Of a DNA stretch of 64,000 nucleotides, positions 59,741 to 64,000 are shown in pieces (positions within the stretch are counted from its first letter, which is position 1; each line of letters opens with the position of its first letter). Source of the stretch: Cornus controversa. Its lineage: Eukaryota > Streptophyta > Magnoliopsida > Cornales > Cornaceae. A program made the translations under genes and the position numbers. The stretch lies in NCBI GenBank assembly GCA_026545225.1, contig CM048845.1, positions 106,653,033 to 106,717,032 of the forward strand, in the 5' to 3' direction. The notes below the pieces were generated by a model, which saw nothing but the letters and a program-made list of their open reading frames with translations, was not told the DNA's origin and did no database searches.

Positions 59741-61910
59741 TGTTGACTTCAAGGTTTCAACTCAAGATTATTTGGGTGATTTTAATGATAGCAATCTATT
59801 GTAATGTATATCTAATAAATTTACTTGAATGTGTATTTTACAAGGTATTAAATTATCTCAAGTATTTTAAAAGTTTTGAATTTTAAAGAAACTTACAAGA
59901 AGATATCAAACCACATGATCATTAACTCAAAGATTAAAAGTCAAGATCAATGACAAAGTTGAAGTATATCCAAGTCATATGATAATAGAACCCAAGAGCT
60001 TAAAGAATTGAAAATCAAAATATTTATGTAGACTAGTCTTGGGTGAGTAATAGTATTTAATGTAAAGTTATCTTTGAAGTAATCTCATTTGAAAGCTTTT
60101 CTCTTGACTTAATGAACTATAAGAATATGCATATCATTCATAAATCCTTCAATCATAAGGAATATGCCGTGAACTTCATTTATAACATTATGAGCCATTT
60201 ACTAAGGTTGAGTTAGTTCAAGCCTCCATAAGCTTTGGAAGAACTTAACTATTAAGTTATTACTAGAACCATGTCTTTCAATTACATCATTTGGAATGGT
60301 CTCTATAAATTAGAGTAATAAGGCTTTGAACTTGTATGTTTAAATCATGAAAAGGCTTAGGTAATATTGACATGATCTCCGATTGAAAATATCTTTAATC
60401 TTAATATTTATACTTAGAGAACTCAAAGACTTTGAATCAATTTCATTGAGACCGTGTTGATGGTCCATTGACACATGTTTAGGCTTTGAACTAAATGAAC
60501 TCATTCCTTAAAATTCTTTAATTGACTTAAGCATGCATGAGCCTTAAATGATTTTAATTAATCATTCACAGCATGACTTAGTTAATTTGATAAAGCCCAA
60601 AAGTTACAAAGATTGGTTATAAGAGATATAGTCAATTAATGTTGAATTTATAGTCAACTACATTATGATATGTAGTCAACTACATCGTATTTTATAGTCG
60701 ACTCTATCACTTTCCAGTAGCTACCTCGTTTCAATTCAAAAAGATTTAGTCAACCAATGCTTAATATATAGTCAACTACATTATGATATGTAGTCAACTA
60801 CATCTTGATTTATAGTTAACTACATCAAATTCTAATAGTTATCATTTCCAAGATCAAATGATAATAGTCGACTAACCTCCAAACTATAATTAACTACATT
60901 GTAAACGGTTATTTTCTAACGGTTACAAACGACTATATTTCTTAGATAGGTTATAAATATAAAATGTCTTGGACATTTTAGTGGGAAGAAAAGAGCTGAG
61001 AGAGCTAGAGAAAGACCTACCCATGTGCATACACTTGAAAATCTTTTGAATGCAAAGATTTGTATTCTCCTTGGTAGAACATCTCTTGTAGGAACCATTG
61101 TTGAGCTTCATCTTGCATATCTTCATAGTAGTTGATCTTGCAAACCTAGAGTTGAGCTTTCTTTTGAATATTTCATTTATAACTCTAGGATATTGAGCTA
61201 TCATTTATGTATCTATCCATTGAAGGATATTCTCTATTGTACTCAAATTCTTACTAATTTTATTTGAGAGGTATAGGTTCATAGAAGCTTGTAAAGGTTT
61301 ATTTGAGAATGATTGGGTTAGCTCTTCACTCACACAAGTGAGCAAGAAAACCAAACTCGTGAACTTGGCAAGAAAGTCTCGGTAAAGTGTTCACCAAGTA
61401 GATTAAGTGGTACACTTAGCAATTGTAAAGGTTTATTTTTCACCCTTAAAAGAAGCTCTTTAGTGGAATCCTCAAGAGGTGCTCTTGAGGCGTGAACGTA
61501 GGTGACCAATGGAAGTATAGAATCATGTAAACCGCAGTGTCTTGAGTTTGTATTTCTCTAACCCTTAAATCATTTACTTAGTAATATTTTATTTGTTTTT
61601 GTATGCTTTATATATATGATTGCTATGAGTTTATATGTTTTAATTCATATGACGAGAATGAGAGGAATCCTTGGAGTATGTTGATTAATTGAGTATTTTA
61701 TTTGATTATTTATTTATCAATCAAGTTATATACCATGTGTTTGATAAAATGTGTAATCAACATAGTCTTCATTTTAATTATAGGAATTATATGTTACACT
61801 AAGATGACCACTTTCACTTGTTGAATACATAAATTCACCAAGTGTTTGACAAAAGTCCAAATAAACTTATTTTTGTCATAACAATCACAAATAGAAAAAG
61901 TTTTTTGGAT
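59741..61910 (+). mobile_element. LTR-like block, probably copia-type
   Basis: It begins TGTTGACTTCAAGGTTTCAA and is long and non-coding. A TATA-like GTTATAAATATAAAATG lies at about 60949, followed by a GA-rich leader (GAAAAGAGCTGAGAGAGC). The arrangement (TG start, internal promoter, U5-like tract) suggests an LTR of about 2 kb. No PBS, gag or pol follows, so it may be a solo LTR. The right border (AATCAACA at 61762, or about 61910) is uncertain. Confidence 0.5.
60635..60905. repeat. Repeated TAGTCAACTACAT words with a 118-bp duplication
   Basis: TAGTCAACTACAT and variants (TAGTCGACT, TAGTTAACTACAT) occur about ten times. The block TAGTCAACTACATTATGATA with TGTAGTCAACTACATC occurs at 60651 and again at 60769. 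The words end about 45 bp before the TATA-like box at 60949. Confidence 0.8.
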
Positions 61911-61940
61911 AACAATATCAGTAAAAAAAATCAAAATCAA

Positions 61941-62100
61941 AATATAAATTATTTATTTAATTTAATTCTAATTAATATGATTATTTATTATCATTATTAT
62001 TATATTTAAGTATTGTATAGATAGTATGAAAATTGTTTCAAATTGGTATCCTTATATACAGATGCTCTCACATCAATCGCTTTTTGTCTCTATTCCTTTT
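61941..62100. repeat. Direct repeat, left copy
   Basis: AATATAAATTAT..ATTTAATTTAAT, CTAATTAATATGAT, ATTTAAGTATT and CTTTTTGTCTCTATT recur in the same order at 63776-63925, about 1.84 kb away. Identity by eye is about 75-80%. Confidence 0.75.
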
Positions 62101-63775
62101 TTTCTCTTCATAGCTAATTTTATCATATATATGTCTGTATTTCAAGACCGACACACTTGGTCCCCAAAACTACTTGCGAATGAGTTGTATATATTTTCAC
62201 AGTCATACCGTTAACACCTACGCGTAGAGAAAAAAAATTAGTGAATAGCATCGCAACTCTATGTATGGATAGAATTCTATTATTAGTAACTCTCTATTTT
62301 ATATTATTTTTTAAAATAATGTGAAATAAAAATTTATTATTGATGAAATTCTTATAAATATGAAATCTCTGAAGTATTCAATAATTACTCCACGTAAAGA
62401 GGTCAATGGGACTTTAAATTGTTAGTTCTATCACATGCTACACCGGTTTTCAATTTTCCAACAAAAAAAAAAAGTAGGATGAACACCATAAACACGGAAT
62501 GTTAATAAGACAAATAAACATGTAAATAACAAGAATACAAAACTTCTAATAATAAACTGAATAATACATCAATATGAATATTTAACAATAATACAAGTAA
62601 ATAATTTAAATAGTAAAATATATTATCGTGTAGAATGATAGGTAAAAAAAAACTAAACATAATACAATAAGATAAAGAAACGACAATAATAAATATTTGG
62701 ACAGTTGTTGAACACATCGGGGAAAATGCTAATATTTTGCAATCCGACCTTTACCATGACGGTTGCGCTTGAATGGTAGATCAATCTAATAAAATTAACT
62801 TTTTTTTTTTTTTTTTTTTTTAGAAATATCGAACGGTATTTGTACAGATTCTAACATCTGATGTGGTTAGGGGAGGGGGGTTCTCAATCATCTTTACTGT
62901 GCATTTTTTACTCTCTCATGGCAATTCTAATTTTGCAATCAAAATCATATACAACTAATTGTATCCAAACGCAATGACAAAGAAAGGAAAACTTATCTAT
63001 TTCTAAAAAAATTCAATGAGAAATTGTTTTTGTAGAGGAAAAAAATTGAGAGAAAAAAAAAAAGAAATGGAAAGGAAAGAAAGAAAAACAAAGGAAAAGA
63101 AAGATAAAAAATAAAAATAAAAAGTTTGAAAGAGAGGAATAGAAAAGGAGGGGGGAAAACAGAGAAAAAAAATCGAAGCATTAGTGTTGTGAAGAAAATA
63201 AAAAGGAAAAAAAAAAAACAATACTAAGTGTCTTAAACTTCTAGGAGTTGAGTCCTAGAATTGTCGCGCGGGGGGAGGGGGTAGACAAAGTGTAATGTGT
63301 GACTCGTGGACAACATTTTTCATTAGAAGGTTTTTTTTTAGAAGATTATCTTTTGCTTATATCTATGACATAGTGTTGTTTGATGTGATATTAGAAAGGG
63401 TGCATTTCCCTAGATAAATCTGAGATGGGCATACTCTCCCGAGATATACATCACATATCCCATTTGAAGTATTCACACAAGTGAGAGTATCGTGAGATAT
63501 CAATTATGAGAATTAAATTATTTTTTAGAACTCTATGAGAAGCTAGATAGAAACGTATGATCATCAATAGTGTTACCCCTATCAAGTCTATAGTTAATAC
63601 TATATTTGTGACATGTTGATATTTTGCTCAAAAAGTTGAGTTCAAATCCTGGTGATTTCTCAAATGAAATTTTTCAACAGTAAGGGTAAGTTGAAGTACG
63701 CAAGACTCGATAAATATATATTTTTATTTTTACTAAAATAATTGGGGACAATTATATTTATTTCATTCAAAAACA
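62101..63775. other. AT-rich sequence between the two direct repeats
   Basis: Homopolymer-rich DNA. Open frames near 62502-62717 and 62993-63221 are Phe/Leu/Ser-rich products of A/G tracts read backwards and look fortuitous. A G-rich tract lies at 63268-63281. Confidence 0.45.
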
Positions 63776-63925
63776 AAATATAAATTATGCATTTAATTTA
63801 ATACTAATTAATATGATAATTTATTATTATTTTATTTAAGTATTATATCGATGACAAGAAACCATTACAATTTTGTATCCGTATAAATAGATGGCTGCAT
63901 ATCACTCTCTTTTTGTCTCTATTTT
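63776..63925. repeat. Direct repeat, right copy
   Basis: Right partner of 61941-62100, with a TATA-like GTATAAATAGATGG near 63881 at the position where the left copy has CTTATATACAGATG. Confidence 0.75.
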
Positions 63926-63947
63926 GAAAGTTAAGTGATCTTAAAAG

Positions 63948-63950
<3 letters not shown>

Positions 63951-64000
<50 letters not shown>
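63951..64000. repeat. TA microsatellite at the window end
   Basis: At least 50 bp of uninterrupted TA dinucleotides, running off the window. Confidence 0.95.

Noticed and set aside
59741-61762. Exact copia LTR borders TGTTGA..TCAACA (59741-61762)
   Set aside because: The inverted tips look right, but the five bases on the two sides (ATATC and TAGTC) do not match. The borders are therefore given only as approximate.
63003-63221. Phe/Leu-rich minus-strand frames as membrane peptides
   Set aside because: The hydrophobic composition results from A/G-rich low-complexity DNA read on the other strand.

Overview
This window is nuclear DNA from a eudicot plant. It is AT-rich, its genes are split by GT-AG introns, and it is dense in plant-type transposable elements (Ty3/gypsy and copia-like LTR remnants, LINE remnants, MITEs, a Mutator-like element). 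All assignments come from reading the sequence; no database search was run and no species is claimed.

Four gene models could be reconstructed with clean exon phases. (1) 6304-11961, minus strand: a plasma-membrane H+-ATPase of 15 coding exons and 951 residues, with all P-type ATPase signatures and a C-terminal YTV 14-3-3 site. (2) 26006-34674, plus strand: the nucleoporin NUP96 (SAR3/MOS3 type), 5 coding exons and 1045 residues, with a 3.5-kb last intron packed with transposons. (3) 37242-39947, plus strand: a 253-residue protein of unknown function with a basic mitochondrial-like leader, one membrane segment and a coiled coil. (4) 41834-43509, minus strand: a 280-residue REM/VRN1-like transcription factor with two B3 domains. 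Two gene relics were also found: the terminal double-stranded-RNA-binding exons of a Dicer-like gene (3733-4441, with a 1-base frameshift) and a C-terminal piece of a MAM33/p32-like mitochondrial protein (40293-40421).

Layout. 1-6.3 kb: AT-rich intergenic DNA with tandem repeats and the Dicer-like relic. 6.3-12.2 kb: H+-ATPase gene and its promoter. 12.9-25.2 kb: nested transposons, namely a MITE, gypsy LTR remnants, a solo LTR, a decayed gypsy element with PBS, gag, protease and RT, and a truncated chromovirus fragment. 26-34.7 kb: NUP96, with a LINE tail, a TIR repeat and a PIF/Harbinger-like element in its last intron. 35.3-37.2 kb: a second copy of the same truncated chromovirus fragment, so the two copies bracket NUP96. 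37.2-43.5 kb: two genes and the MAM33 relic. 44.2-47.2 kb: a Mutator-like element with about 200-bp terminal inverted repeats and a perfect 9-bp target-site duplication, sitting inside an older repeat. 47.9-50.8 kb: a LINE fragment duplicated in tandem and again internally. 51-57 kb: a decayed gypsy element with a 39-bp minisatellite. 57-64 kb: AT-rich DNA with a copia-like LTR and MITE remnants, and no recognisable gene.

The genes are unrelated housekeeping or regulatory genes, not an operon or cluster. I see no sign of a new molecular system. The points most worth following up are the transposon and duplication structures, the Dicer-like relic, and the autopeptidase-like His-Phe-Ser motif kept in NUP96.
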